A stretch of DNA of 33,937 nucleotides, from assembly GCA_030424665.1 (NCBI GenBank), contig JAUHWN010000028.1, positions 1 through 33,937 on the forward strand, written 5' to 3'. A program made the translations under genes and the position numbers. This stretch comes from Bdellovibrionia bacterium (GTDB taxonomy: Bacteria; Bdellovibrionota; Bdellovibrionia; Bdellovibrionales; JAGQZY01). The notes under the pieces are model-generated. The model made no database searches. It saw only the letters and a list, made by a program, of their open reading frames with translations, and was not told where the DNA came from. This document shows, piece by piece, positions 26,176 to 33,746 of this stretch (positions within the stretch are counted from its first letter, which is position 1; each line of letters begins with the position of its first letter).

Positions 26176-26203
26176 AAAAAAACCGAAGGCCAGTGGCCTT
26201 CGG
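26176..26203 (-). terminator. Rho-independent terminator, minus strand
   Basis: CCGAAGGCC (26183-26191) pairs with GGCCTTCGG (26195-26203) around a 3-nt loop. On the minus strand the stem is followed by seven T (26182-26176). It lies 278 nt downstream of the stop of the FN3-like gene and 128 nt upstream of the transporter start. Confidence 0.85.
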
Positions 26204-26310
26204 CAAGAGAGGAGAGTTGCATTTTGGCATATAACAAAGGTGCGAACACCTTAGCGTGACAAAATTTAAGTTCAAAGGTCGACGACCAATCATACCCGAA
26301 CTTCTAATAT
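26176..26310 (-). ncRNA. candidate small RNA ending in the terminator
   Basis: On the minus strand, a TAGAAT -10-like element near 26309 is followed by ~100 nt containing AAGGTG-TTCG-CACCTT (26252-26237, UUCG-type tetraloop), a C-rich unpaired stretch CTCTCCTCTC (complementary to ribosome-binding sites) and then the terminator. Such an arrangement of a stable hairpin, an anti-SD loop and an intrinsic terminator is seen in many regulatory RNAs. No good -35 is visible. It could instead be the 3' untranslated tail of the upstream transcript. Confidence 0.25.
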
Positions 26311-26480
26311 TCTATTTAACGAGGATTAATTGTCCCCCCAAAAGGACTCCCTGTTACAATACCCACTGATATCTTAGAGCAAGGGTTGTACCTGGAATAC
26401 TCGAAATAATAGCTTCTGGGGTGTTATGATTGTAACTCTAGTGATATCTTGTCTAGTGCCTGATCATTCAAAATGAGACT

Positions 26481-27737
26481 CTAAAGAGCTTTTTGCTGGA
26501 GGGTAAAGGGCATGGGTTCTGACCATTGGGACCATTCATTTTGTTTTTTTGAACGATAGCGAACGCGCCAGAAATACTGTCCCAAATCGAGTTGGGGTTT
26601 GATCTTTAGGTGGGTTCTTTTTGTGGTTTTCTTATAGACCGTAAAAAAGAACTCCGGTGTATTTGCCAATTGAATTTCATAGTACTTTGCCACGGGAATC
26701 GTCTCCCAGGTGAAGCGCAAGGGGCTTTTTTTACTTTTTGTAATGATACTAAAGCTCGCTGGATAGAGGTGTTTTGGCGCTTTTAGGTCGGATCTCTCAA
26801 TCTTTTTTAATCCCGAGGCGAGTTCCCGCGAAAAGAAGTGAACTTCGTGGACTTCTGAGAATTGGCTCATGCCTTGCCCCAGTTCGTTGAGAGAGCGAAT
26901 ACGCCAATACAGACTCTTCTGACCTCGAGCCCAAATATCAAGACGAGTACTCTTTGTCTTTTTGACCTGAACCAGTCGATCTCTTTCAAATCCGTATTCA
27001 ATTTCGTAGGTTGTCACACGAGGCAGAGGTGCCCATGCCAGATGAAACTTTCCGTGTTTGGGAGTGCCGTCCGTACTCTGAGTTGGTTGGATTCCAGGAG
27101 TCTCAGTGTAAATTTGCAAGTGGGTCGCGGCCGAGTAGGGCGACCATTCGCCGGACTCTTTATTACGTCCTCGCAACTTCCAATAGATATTTCCGAGGGG
27201 AAATCGTCGTAGAAGTATATTGGTTTGCCGAAATTGATCCTTGCCTAAAAGTTTCCTGAAGTCTTTGTAGCGTGAAAAAATTAGTTCGTAGAGATCAAAC
27301 TTAATATCTTCTTGAGGGCTAACCCATCCCAGCCAAACTCCGCGCTCCTTCGGTAAGACTAGATAGCCATCATCGCGAAAATATTTAAAGTCCACAGGGC
27401 TGATGTAGATCTTTTCGGTGGAGCTATTGAGGTCAAATTGTTCGAGTTCGACTTTATCCAGATTGTCGGGCTTAGGCGGTCCATAGACAATGATTTCCTG
27501 CTCGAGAGTTTCTTCGGCGGTGGCTTCAGTGTCTAAAATTTCTTCTTCAGGAGAAGCCTCTGCCACCGGCTCTTCGATTTGACTGTGATCAGTCATTTCA
27601 GGTTTGAGTTCGAGGATTCCCTGGCGTTTTAGAACCTTGTATGTGAGAAAGCTCGCCAATCCAAATGATAGAAGAGTCACTATCACTAAAACGGGGGAGG
27701 TCCTTTTGTGGGGCTCGTAACGTCGGTTTCCTGCCAT
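26481..27737 (-). CDS. single-span membrane protein with three fibronectin-III-like repeats
   Basis: The product is 418 aa. A short basic cytoplasmic N-terminus (KRTSP) precedes one membrane span (~15-33), then a Glu-rich linker (~45-95, ATAEETLEQE). Three copies of a beta-sandwich repeat follow, each closing with an aromatic strand and a Ser/Trp-rich turn: IYWKLRGRNKESGEWSPYS, LYWRIRSLNELGQGMSQFS and YFWRVRYRSKKQNEWSQWS. That W-R-V/I-R pattern with a preceding Y-E-I/L strand is what FN3 domains show. The repeats would lie in the periplasm. Role unknown; FN3-like modules usually bind proteins or glycans. Downstream of the small gene starting at 28089, with 58 nt between them, so probably one transcript. 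Confidence 0.8.
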   Translation of the reverse strand: MAGNRRYEPHKRTSPVLVIVTLLSFGLASFLTYKVLKRQGILELKPEMTDHSQIEEPVAEASPEEEILDTEATAEETLEQEIIVYGPPKPDNLDKVELEQFDLNSSTEKIYISPVDFKYFRDDGYLVLPKERGVWLGWVSPQEDIKFDLYELIFSRYKDFRKLLGKDQFRQTNILLRRFPLGNIYWKLRGRNKESGEWSPYSAATHLQIYTETPGIQPTQSTDGTPKHGKFHLAWAPLPRVTTYEIEYGFERDRLVQVKKTKSTRLDIWARGQKSLYWRIRSLNELGQGMSQFSEVHEVHFFSRELASGLKKIERSDLKAPKHLYPASFSIITKSKKSPLRFTWETIPVAKYYEIQLANTPEFFFTVYKKTTKRTHLKIKPQLDLGQYFWRVRYRSKKQNEWSQWSEPMPFTLQQKAL

Positions 27738-27795
27738 GCTTTTATATCGACAATTCTAGTGTTTTTTTGAAACAAAACTGGGCTTCAATAGAGGA

Positions 27796-28089
27796 TTAAG
27801 AGGCTTCACTATCTAGCGATTGGTCCTTCTGACGTTCCTCGAGGGCTTTTTGCTCGCTCTCTTGGTCGAGGTAGCGGTACTTCTTTTTGAGTTGTAGGAG
27901 CCCCAACCATAGGGCATCGACAATGACTTCATTTTTTTTAACCTTCTTCTCGTTTTTATCGACACTCTTATTGGCGATATCGTGAATTTGGTTGATGAAA
28001 TTCATTAGGGCTTCCTTGTCCTCGCTTTTGATTCGGAAAGCCATTTGTGGATAGTCTGTCGGGAGCTTTTTGCTGGGGCGATCTGCCAT
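27796..28089 (-). CDS. small charged protein, possibly ribbon-helix-helix-like
   Basis: The product is 97 aa and I do not recognise the family. A strand-helix start (MAFRIKSEDKEALMNFI) followed, after a Lys-rich insertion, by a helix (NEVIVDALWLGLLQLKKKY) has the pattern of ribbon-helix-helix DNA-binding proteins, though the loop is longer than usual. The tail is Glu/Gln/Lys-rich and probably disordered or coiled. It has no signal peptide. The ATG has only a weak AGG upstream. It sits upstream of the FN3-like gene on the same strand. A regulator is possible but unproven. Confidence 0.7.
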   Translation of the reverse strand: MADRPSKKLPTDYPQMAFRIKSEDKEALMNFINQIHDIANKSVDKNEKKVKKNEVIVDALWLGLLQLKKKYRYLDQESEQKALEERQKDQSLDSEAS

Positions 28090-28284
28090 AGACCTAGTCT
28101 AATTCAAGCTGATTCCCGAGTCCGTATAATTGTCTGACAATGGGAAGATCTAGACATTTTTGCAGCCTAAGGGCCAGTCCTTGAATCGACCGCTGTAGCT
28201 TGTGTGGGTCCTCCCTAGAGAGCCTATTTCTCTGGAGTTTTGCTAAATTTCTGCATTTCTGGGTTTGGCCAACTCCAGCAAGTA

Positions 28285-28311
28285 TTGACCCTTCGGGGAC
28301 TCGCATATAAC
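28285..28311 (+). promoter_or_regulatory. possible promoter of the prp operon
   Basis: TTGACC (28285-28290) and TATAAC (28306-28311) each match five of six sigma-70 bases, but the spacer is 15 bp, shorter than the usual 17. The predicted RNA starts near 28318, about 41 nt before the prpD GTG. I see no clear sigma-54 element or PrpR site. On the other strand an 82-codon frame without SD runs from 28342 to 28094; see rejected items. Confidence 0.35.
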
Positions 28312-28358
28312 TTGTGGCGTCGCTCAATATATAAATACTCATTTTTAAGGAGATTGTT

Positions 28359-29867
28359 GTGAAGAACCACAAGGTCCGTGTTTACCCCTCTAAAGAACCC
28401 CTAGCAAAAGAAGATCAACTCGCATGGAAAATGGCAGAAGTCGCCACCGATCCCGTAGCCGTTTCAGCGGGTGCCACCGATATGATCATAAATCGAATTA
28501 TCGATAACGCCTCAGTAGCAATCGCTGCTTCTAACAGAAGACCCGTAGCAAACGCGCGCTCAATGGCTCTCTGTCACCCTCGCAATGGTGGAGCAACGGT
28601 TTTCGGAATGCCAAATGATCAGACCTTCTCTCCTGAGTGGGCTGCCTGGGCCAACGGTACTGCTGTTCGAGAGCTTGATTTTCACGACACCTACTTGGCC
28701 GCCGATTATTCTCACCCCGGTGATAATATCCCGCCGATTTTAGCAGTCGCTCAGACCAAAGGTAAATCGGGAGCTGAGCTCCTTCGCGGTCTTGCAACTG
28801 GGTACGAGCTTCACGTTAATTTGGTAAAAGGAATTTGTCTTCACGAGCACAAAAAAGATCATATTGCTCACCTTTGTCCTGCAAGTGCTGCGGGGATCGG
28901 CACCATGCTTGGCTTGAATACTGATACGGTTTATCAGTCTATTCAGCAGGCTCTTCACGTTTCTTTTTCAACGCGCCAGTCGCGAAAAGGTGAAATTTCG
29001 TCGTGGAAGGCTTTTGCTCCTGCCCATTCTAGCAAGTTAGCCATTGAAGCTGTGGATCGCTGTATGCGTGGCGAAGGGGCTCCGAGTCCAATCTATGAAG
29101 GTGAGGATTCAGTGATTGCTTGGATGCTCGGCGGAAAGGGTGCTTCCTATGTGGTTCCTCTTCCAGAAAAGGGTGAAGCAAAAGACGCCATTCTTGAAAC
29201 TTACACTAAAGAACACTCAGCAGAGTACCAGTCTCAGGCATTGATTGATCTCGCCTTTAGAATGCGTGAAAAGATTTCTAACTTCTCAGATGTAAAAAGC
29301 ATTGTGCTCCATACATCTCATCACACCCATTACGTCATCGGGACTGGGGCTGGCGATCCTCAAAAAATGGATCCAAAGGCAAGTCGCGAAACACTTGATC
29401 ATTCGATAATGTATATTTTTGCTGTAGCGCTTGAAGATGGCTCTTGGCACCATGTCAATAGCTATACTCCAGAAAGAGCGGGTCGCCCAGAGACTGTTGC
29501 TCTTTGGCATAAGATCTCCACAGTGGAAGACCCTAAGTGGACGGAGGCTTATCACGATCCAAATCCTGATAAAAAGCGTTTTGGTGCACGAGTTGTTATT
29601 ACTATGAATAACGGTGATGTCATCGAAGATGAACTTGGCGTGGCAAATGCGCACCCTGCGGGAGCCCGTCCTTTTGTTCGAGAAAACTACATAAAGAAGT
29701 TCGATACCCTTACTGAAGGTATTATTACGCAGGATGAACGCAATCGCTTTATTGATCTCGTTCAAGACCTTCCAAACTTGAGTGTTGATCAAGTGAAGCT
29801 TCTCAACGTACAAATCCCGATGGCCCAACTCGAAATGAACGAGCGTGACCACCGTGGAATTTTCTAA
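28359..29867 (+). CDS. prpD: 2-methylcitrate dehydratase PrpD
   Basis: The product is 502 aa (E. coli PrpD is 483). The start is GTG with AAGGAGA five nt upstream. MmgE/PrpD-family landmarks: a helical N-terminus with [19 protein letters not shown], the conserved [16 protein letters not shown] segment (Asp and His in the active site), [26 protein letters not shown] and a C-terminal SKG/PNLSV region. PrpD removes water from 2-methylcitrate in propionate breakdown, making 2-methyl-cis-aconitate (cytoplasm). prpB follows 8 nt after the stop. A Lys-rich, Asn-containing loop at the very N-terminus is a small addition relative to the E. coli protein. The operon gives strong support to the call. Confidence 0.95.
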   Translation: MKNHKVRVYPSKEPLAKEDQLAWKMAEVATDPVAVSAGATDMIINRIIDNASVAIAASNRRPVANARSMALCHPRNGGATVFGMPNDQTFSPEWAAWANGTAVRELDFHDTYLAADYSHPGDNIPPILAVAQTKGKSGAELLRGLATGYELHVNLVKGICLHEHKKDHIAHLCPASAAGIGTMLGLNTDTVYQSIQQALHVSFSTRQSRKGEISSWKAFAPAHSSKLAIEAVDRCMRGEGAPSPIYEGEDSVIAWMLGGKGASYVVPLPEKGEAKDAILETYTKEHSAEYQSQALIDLAFRMREKISNFSDVKSIVLHTSHHTHYVIGTGAGDPQKMDPKASRETLDHSIMYIFAVALEDGSWHHVNSYTPERAGRPETVALWHKISTVEDPKWTEAYHDPNPDKKRFGARVVITMNNGDVIEDELGVANAHPAGARPFVRENYIKKFDTLTEGIITQDERNRFIDLVQDLPNLSVDQVKLLNVQIPMAQLEMNERDHRGIF

Positions 29868-29875
29868 GGAATGCT

Positions 29876-30781
29876 ATGATTTTTGAAACAACGGCCCCGG
29901 GCCAAAAGCGTAGAAAACTGAGAGAGGACCTCGATTCAGGAAAGCTTTTACAATTTCCAGGAGCCTTTTCTCCCTTAGTGGCGCAGTTGATTGAAGATTT
30001 GGAATTCGATGGCGTCTATATTTCGGGCGGCGTACTTTCAACAGATCTCGCCTTACCTGATATTGGACTCACGACTTTAACGGAAGTGGCACAAAGAGGT
30101 CGGGCCATTTCTCGAGTGACCAACCTTCCTTCGATTATTGATATCGACACGGGCTTTGGTGAACCAATGAGCGTGGCGCGCACGGTAATTGAAATGCAAG
30201 AATTAGGACTCTCAGGAGCCCATCTCGAAGACCAGGTCAATCCAAAGCGCTGTGGGCATCTCGATAATAAGTCGATCGTCAGCCAAGATGAAATGTGTCG
30301 CAAAATTCGAGCGGCCAGTGATGCTAAATTTGACGATAAGTTTTTGTTGATTGCGCGAACCGACTCAAGGGCCTCTGAGGGACTGGATAATGCCATCGCT
30401 CGGGCTAAGGCCTATGTTGATGCTGGTGCCGAAATGATTTTTCCAGAAGCTTTGCAAAACGAGTCAGAGTTTGAACGCTTCCGAAAGGAAATCAAAGTTC
30501 CATTGCTAGCCAATATGACAGAGTTTGGAAAATCAAAACTTCTCGATAAAACCACTCTAGAGAATCTAGGTTTCAATATGGTGATTTATCCGGTAACAGG
30601 GTGGCGCTTAGCCATGAAGGCCGTCGAAGATGGCTTCCGTTCGATCAAAGAAAAGGGCACGCAAGAACCCATTCTCGATCGCATGCAAACGCGAAAGCGC
30701 CTTTACGAGATAGTTCGTTACGAAGAATACAATGATTTTGATAAAGATATTTTTAATTTTTCCCAAGAAGGACACAACTAA
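29876..30781 (+). CDS. prpB: 2-methylisocitrate lyase PrpB
   Basis: The product is 301 aa, the usual size (E. coli 296). It is a PEP-mutase/isocitrate-lyase-superfamily TIM barrel. The Mg-binding pair is in IDIDTGFGEP (Asp89/Asp91), and the lid loop KRCGH at 124-128 carries the catalytic Cys126. LIARTDSRA and EMIFPEAL are further family stretches. It cleaves 2-methylisocitrate to pyruvate and succinate. SD AAGGA overlaps the prpD stop, so translation is probably coupled. prpC follows 12 nt downstream. Confidence 0.96.
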   Translation: MIFETTAPGQKRRKLREDLDSGKLLQFPGAFSPLVAQLIEDLEFDGVYISGGVLSTDLALPDIGLTTLTEVAQRGRAISRVTNLPSIIDIDTGFGEPMSVARTVIEMQELGLSGAHLEDQVNPKRCGHLDNKSIVSQDEMCRKIRAASDAKFDDKFLLIARTDSRASEGLDNAIARAKAYVDAGAEMIFPEALQNESEFERFRKEIKVPLLANMTEFGKSKLLDKTTLENLGFNMVIYPVTGWRLAMKAVEDGFRSIKEKGTQEPILDRMQTRKRLYEIVRYEEYNDFDKDIFNFSQEGHN

Positions 30782-30793
30782 TCCGGAGGAAGT

Positions 30794-31912
30794 ATGTCTA
30801 AAGTAAATGTAAATAAAGGTTTAGAAGGTGCAGTGATTGATACGACATCAGTATCGAAGGTCATGCCCGAAATTAATTCGTTGGTTTATCGCGGCTACCC
30901 CGTACAAGATCTCGCTGAAAACTGCAATTTTGAAGAAGTCGCTTACCTCCTTTGGAATGATGATTTGCCAAATGCTTCTCAGCTCGAAGAGTTCACGAAA
31001 AAAGAACGTTCTCTTCGCCCATTGAGCAAAGCTTGCCTCAATGTCATTAAAGAACTTCCAACAACGACTCATCCTATGGATGCCATTCGCACGGCAGTCA
31101 GTTTTATTGGATGTGAAGATACCGAGCATTGGGACTACGAGGGAAGTGATCGTAAGCGCGAACGGGCAATGAACCTCCTCGCTAAGATTCCAACGGCGAT
31201 TGCTGCATTCTACCGCCATAAAATGGGCAAAGAATATATTGAGCCAAAAACGGACCTCTCGATTGCAGAAAACTTTTTCCACATGTGTTTTGGCGAGGTC
31301 CCTAATAAGGACACAATCAAAGCTTTCGATGTTTCTTTGATTTTGTATGCAGAGCACAGCTTTAATGCTTCGACGTTTACGACTCGGGTAATTACGTCTA
31401 CAACATCCGACCTATATAGTGCAGTTACAGGTGGGATTGGCGCTCTTAAAGGGCCTCTTCACGGTGGTGCTAATGAGCAAGTTATGCACATGATGTTAGA
31501 GGTCGGTGATCCTGATAAGGCGAAAGACTGGATGCTTCAGGCTCTTAAAGACAAGAGAAAAGTCATGGGTTTTGGTCACCGTGTTTATAAGAAAGGTGAC
31601 TCTCGAGTTCCGACCATGAAGAAGTACGCTCAGCTCATGGCCGATTCAACGGGTGAGCAAAAGTGGATGAAAATGTACGATGGCTTAGCTGAAACTATGA
31701 TCGCTGAGAAAAATATTTATCCAAACTTGGATTTCCCTGCAGGTCCTGCTTACTATATGATGGGTTTTGAAATCGATTTCTTCACGCCAATCTTTGTGAT
31801 GAGTCGTATAACTGGTTGGGCAGCTCATATTATCGAGCAAGCAGAGAACAATCGTATTATCCGTCCTCTTTCTGAGTACATCGGACACGGTGAACGTAAA
31901 GTCAGCAAGTAA
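30794..31912 (+). CDS. prpC: 2-methylcitrate synthase PrpC
   Basis: The product is 372 aa, typical of the small citrate-synthase-family enzymes that use propionyl-CoA. Catalytic stretches: GPLHGGANE (active His), GFGHRVYK (second His) and NLDFPAG (Asp), followed by YYMMGFEIDFFTPIFVMSRI with GWAAH, a pattern typical of PrpC rather than of GltA. It condenses propionyl-CoA with oxaloacetate to 2-methylcitrate. CCGGAGGAAGT is a strong ribosome site five nt before the ATG. It is the last gene of the operon, with a terminator 28 nt after the stop. Weak activity with acetyl-CoA is possible. Confidence 0.95.
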   Translation: MSKVNVNKGLEGAVIDTTSVSKVMPEINSLVYRGYPVQDLAENCNFEEVAYLLWNDDLPNASQLEEFTKKERSLRPLSKACLNVIKELPTTTHPMDAIRTAVSFIGCEDTEHWDYEGSDRKRERAMNLLAKIPTAIAAFYRHKMGKEYIEPKTDLSIAENFFHMCFGEVPNKDTIKAFDVSLILYAEHSFNASTFTTRVITSTTSDLYSAVTGGIGALKGPLHGGANEQVMHMMLEVGDPDKAKDWMLQALKDKRKVMGFGHRVYKKGDSRVPTMKKYAQLMADSTGEQKWMKMYDGLAETMIAEKNIYPNLDFPAGPAYYMMGFEIDFFTPIFVMSRITGWAAHIIEQAENNRIIRPLSEYIGHGERKVSK

Positions 31913-31940
31913 AGACCAAACACTCCATTCAAAACACCAC

Positions 31941-31970
31941 AAGGCTCACACCCGTGAGCCTTTTTTTATT
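31941..31970 (+). terminator. Rho-independent terminator of prpDBC
   Basis: AAGGCTCAC (31941-31949) pairs with GTGAGCCTT (31954-31962) around a 4-nt loop, followed by a run of T to 31967. It lies 28 nt past the prpC stop. Confidence 0.9.
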
Positions 31971-32040
31971 TTCTTTATTTAGTCAAATTGAACTCGGTTT
32001 TCTTTTAGAGTTCGATTTGAAAAAACTAAGCGGAAATAAA

Positions 32041-32069
32041 AAAAAGCTCGCGGGTGGTGCGAGCTTTTT
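32041..32069. terminator. Rho-independent terminator of the 28-aa gene
   Basis: AAAAAGCTCGC (32041-32051) pairs with GCGAGCTTTTT (32059-32069) around a 7-nt loop. On the minus strand a run of eight or more T follows the stem, and it lies 27 nt past the stop of the tiny gene, so it ends that transcript. The symmetric tails make it usable in both directions. Confidence 0.85.
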
Positions 32070-32095
32070 GGTTTACGATTTGGTCTGGTTTTTAT

Positions 32096-32182
32096 TTATA
32101 GAACAAGGCTCACGGATGTAGCCAATAAAACTAGAATTAAAGCGCTCTCTAGTGTGAATACGACTTTCATTTCTCTACTCAT
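32096..32182 (-). CDS. 28-aa single-span membrane protein
   Basis: The ATG at 32182 is preceded by GGAGGGG with ideal spacing (32193-32187). The frame runs 28 codons to TAA at 32096, and a strong terminator follows 27 nt later. The product begins with a short charged stretch (MSREMK), then a mostly hydrophobic helix (ALILVLLATSVSLVL). This ribosome-site, tiny hydrophobic frame and terminator architecture is what bacterial small membrane proteins show. No family is recognised. A regulator of a membrane partner, a type I toxin, or a stress small protein are all possible. Confidence 0.6.
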   Translation of the reverse strand: MSREMKVVFTLESALILVLLATSVSLVL

Positions 32183-32229
32183 ACTTCCCCTCCATCATTA
32201 CCTTAGAATCATTAAATCATCGAAAAAGG

Positions 32230-32311
32230 CTGTGGATTGTCGCGTTTCAGATATCCACGAACCGAAATGAAGCGTCTCTGAAAAACCTCTCATATTGAGA
32301 CGTTCTGAGAC
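32230..32311. promoter_or_regulatory. cluster of inverted repeats between divergent genes
   Basis: GTGGAT (32232-32237) is matched by ATCCAC (32253-32258). TCTCATATTGAGA (32288-32300) is a 13-nt palindrome. AGCGTCTC (32271-32278) faces GAGACGTT (32297-32304). GAGAC also recurs at 32307-32311. Such half-sites between a minus-strand tiny gene and a plus-strand gene suggest an operator or a structured leader; none matches a regulator I can name. Confidence 0.35.
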
Positions 32312-32420
32312 ACTTATGGAAGCCATAAAATTTATTTTACATAATGATTACAATAACTTACAAATGACAGGCTTGACTTTAACGCACAAAGCCTCAAACT
32401 ATTAATATAGGAGGTTTGTT

Positions 32421-32765
32421 ATGTCTAACCGAATTGACCCAACAGCTCTCCTCGAACTAACGGGTGATGAACGCGCCTATTTTTATCAGAAAGCTCAAGA
32501 GTTAACTCCCTTTTTGACCTCAGCAATGGCTTTAAGTATGCAAGTTGATCGGCCAGAAGTGATGGGAGGAACTACAAGTGTAACTTTGAGCCTCAGCGGT
32601 GAGTCTGGCGAGATCGAAGCCAGCGGCCAAGGAACGGACTTCTTTAACGCTGTATTGGATGCAAACGATAGACTACTGAATATTTTGGATAGTCTGCACG
32701 ATCAAGTAATGAGCCAAGAAGAACGAAATATGGAATTAGTTCAGTCGAAAGTTCGAGTACACTAA
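32421..32765 (+). CDS. small protein resembling ribosome hibernation factors (HPF/RaiA-like)
   Basis: The product is 114 aa. A strong ribosome site (AGGAGG, six nt from ATG) precedes it. An N-terminal helix (ALLELTGDERAYFYQKAQEL) is followed by a strand-strand-helix unit, TSVTLSLSGESGEIEASGQG then DFFNAVLDANDRLLNIL, whose order and a D-x-x-x-A-x-D-x-A-like spacing recall the HPF/RaiA/S30AE fold. The basic residues that HPF uses to sit in the ribosomal decoding site are scarce here; the protein is acidic, so the match may be only structural. No signal peptide. Call by fold pattern only; may be a protein of new type. Confidence 0.6.
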   Translation: MSNRIDPTALLELTGDERAYFYQKAQELTPFLTSAMALSMQVDRPEVMGGTTSVTLSLSGESGEIEASGQGTDFFNAVLDANDRLLNILDSLHDQVMSQEERNMELVQSKVRVH

Positions 32766-32844
32766 TTTTTAACGATTTAACTTAAAAGAGACTACCTCTG
32801 AATTTGTTTTTAGGTTAACTAAATACAGGTTCGGAGGTTTTTTT

Positions 32845-33456
32845 ATGGGTTTCGCAGAATCCTTATCTCAACAGAAATTTCATCCCATTATTAAGCTTCC
32901 CGAGAGTTATCCTATTTTTGATTTTAGTGGTGACTACGATGCCGATAAAAACTCCATTAATAAGTGGGGTATTGGTAAATACGATGAATTGCGTCCCAGT
33001 ATGTATAAGGGAGAACAGTACTCTTCAGAAGAGTTGGCGAAAGTTCGTAATATTCACATGGGAATCGACATTGGTGCGCCTCCCAAAACTCCAGTTCATG
33101 CTTTTGCTGATGGCCGTGTGCTTTTTGCTCAAGACAATGCTCAAGCTTGGGACTATGGACCGACGCTCATCACTGAACATGAGATTGAGGGGTTTCAATT
33201 TTGGCTTCTGCTGGGGCACCTTTCTAAAGAAAGTTTGCAGATGAGTCCAGCGGGTAATGAATTTGTCCAAGGCGAGATCATCGCAGAGGTTGGCTCTAAA
33301 GAAGTCAACGGGGGGTGGAATCCCCATATTCATGTTCAGGTTTCTTTGATAAAGCCAAGCGAAGGTGATCTGCCGGGGGTTGTGAGTCAAGAGGACCATA
33401 GCGAAGCGCTCAAAATTTACCCGGATCCGAGAATTATTCTCGGAGCGATCTATTAG
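32845..33456 (+). CDS. M23 (LytM-type) metallopeptidase without signal peptide
   Basis: The product is 203 aa. A GGAGG ribosome site lies seven nt before the ATG. Zinc ligands of the M23 family are visible: His71 and Asp75 in IHMGIDIGAP (HxxxD), His161 and His163 in HIHVQV (HxH); His125 (LLLGHLS) is the catalytic His. M23 peptidases cut glycine-rich or meso-DAP bridges in peptidoglycan. There is no signal peptide or membrane span, so the protein is cytosolic or leaves by another route. The sequence around the zinc site also resembles the M23-like domain found fused to class III aminotransferases and kinases. Same strand as the HPF-like gene, 79 nt downstream. Confidence 0.88.
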   Translation: MGFAESLSQQKFHPIIKLPESYPIFDFSGDYDADKNSINKWGIGKYDELRPSMYKGEQYSSEELAKVRNIHMGIDIGAPPKTPVHAFADGRVLFAQDNAQAWDYGPTLITEHEIEGFQFWLLLGHLSKESLQMSPAGNEFVQGEIIAEVGSKEVNGGWNPHIHVQVSLIKPSEGDLPGVVSQEDHSEALKIYPDPRIILGAIY

Positions 33457-33465
33457 TTGCCCCGT

Positions 33466-33735
33466 TTAGAGAGAGATGAGTCCTTCAATTCCTTGGGTCT
33501 TTTTGTAAATTTCGATAACTTCATCGGAGCTGGCAACGGTTTTAGTCAGGGTAAAGGACTTGTAATTGCCATTTTTAGAGTCTTTGATGTCGGTTTCTTC
33601 TCCAGAAAACAATTCATTTAATTCGTCTATGTTTTCGGATTTAACTATAAATTTAAAATAGTATTTTAAAGGGAATTCCTCGTGATTATCGAGAAGGTGT
33701 TTTAGTTTTTTCCATTTTTCTTCGTTATCACCCAT
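33466..33735 (-). CDS. DUF493 (YbeD-like) family protein
   Basis: The product is 89 aa, typical of the family (E. coli YbeD is 87). It is a small alpha/beta fold with the expected order: FPLKYYFKFIV strand, an ENIDELNELF helix, KNGNYKSFTLTKTVASS strands, and EVIEIYKKTQGIEGLISL closing helix/strand. The C-terminal G-x-Y-x-S segment is the DUF493 hallmark. Function is poorly known; YbeD lies near lipB in E. coli. No signal peptide. SD AGAGGA overlaps the stop of the gene upstream (33747-33749), and only 11 nt separate the two, so they are an operon. Confidence 0.85.
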   Translation of the reverse strand: MGDNEEKWKKLKHLLDNHEEFPLKYYFKFIVKSENIDELNELFSGEETDIKDSKNGNYKSFTLTKTVASSDEVIEIYKKTQGIEGLISL

Positions 33736-33746
33736 TTGATTGTCCT

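Larger units (their letters stand above)
26049..26480. other. 432-bp gap: terminator, possible small RNA, direct repeats
   Basis: No convincing protein gene. It holds a strong minus-strand terminator (26176-26203), a short UUCG-looped hairpin (26237-26252) and two copies of TGATATCTT at 26367-26375 and 26442-26450, with GTTACAAT upstream of one copy and its reverse complement ATTGTAAC upstream of the other. A 75-aa minus-strand reading frame across the terminator is not plausible as a gene. Confidence 0.6.
31913..32420. other. 508-bp gap: two terminators, one tiny gene and palindromes
   Basis: Contains the prp terminator, a terminator at 32041-32069, a 28-aa gene on the minus strand (32096-32182) and, at 32230-32311, several short inverted repeats. 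A TTTACA-17 bp-TACAAA pair near 32337 could be the promoter of the gene starting at 32421. Confidence 0.7.

Noticed and set aside
26066-26293. 75-codon minus-strand frame
   Set aside because: It runs through a strong terminator hairpin and the UUCG stem, and has no ribosome site.
28094-28342. 82-codon minus-strand frame overlapping the prpD leader
   Set aside because: No ribosome site: its start lies on the complement of the prpD SD. The probable prp promoter lies inside it. It cannot be excluded, since its stop is 4 nt from the next gene, but the evidence is not enough.
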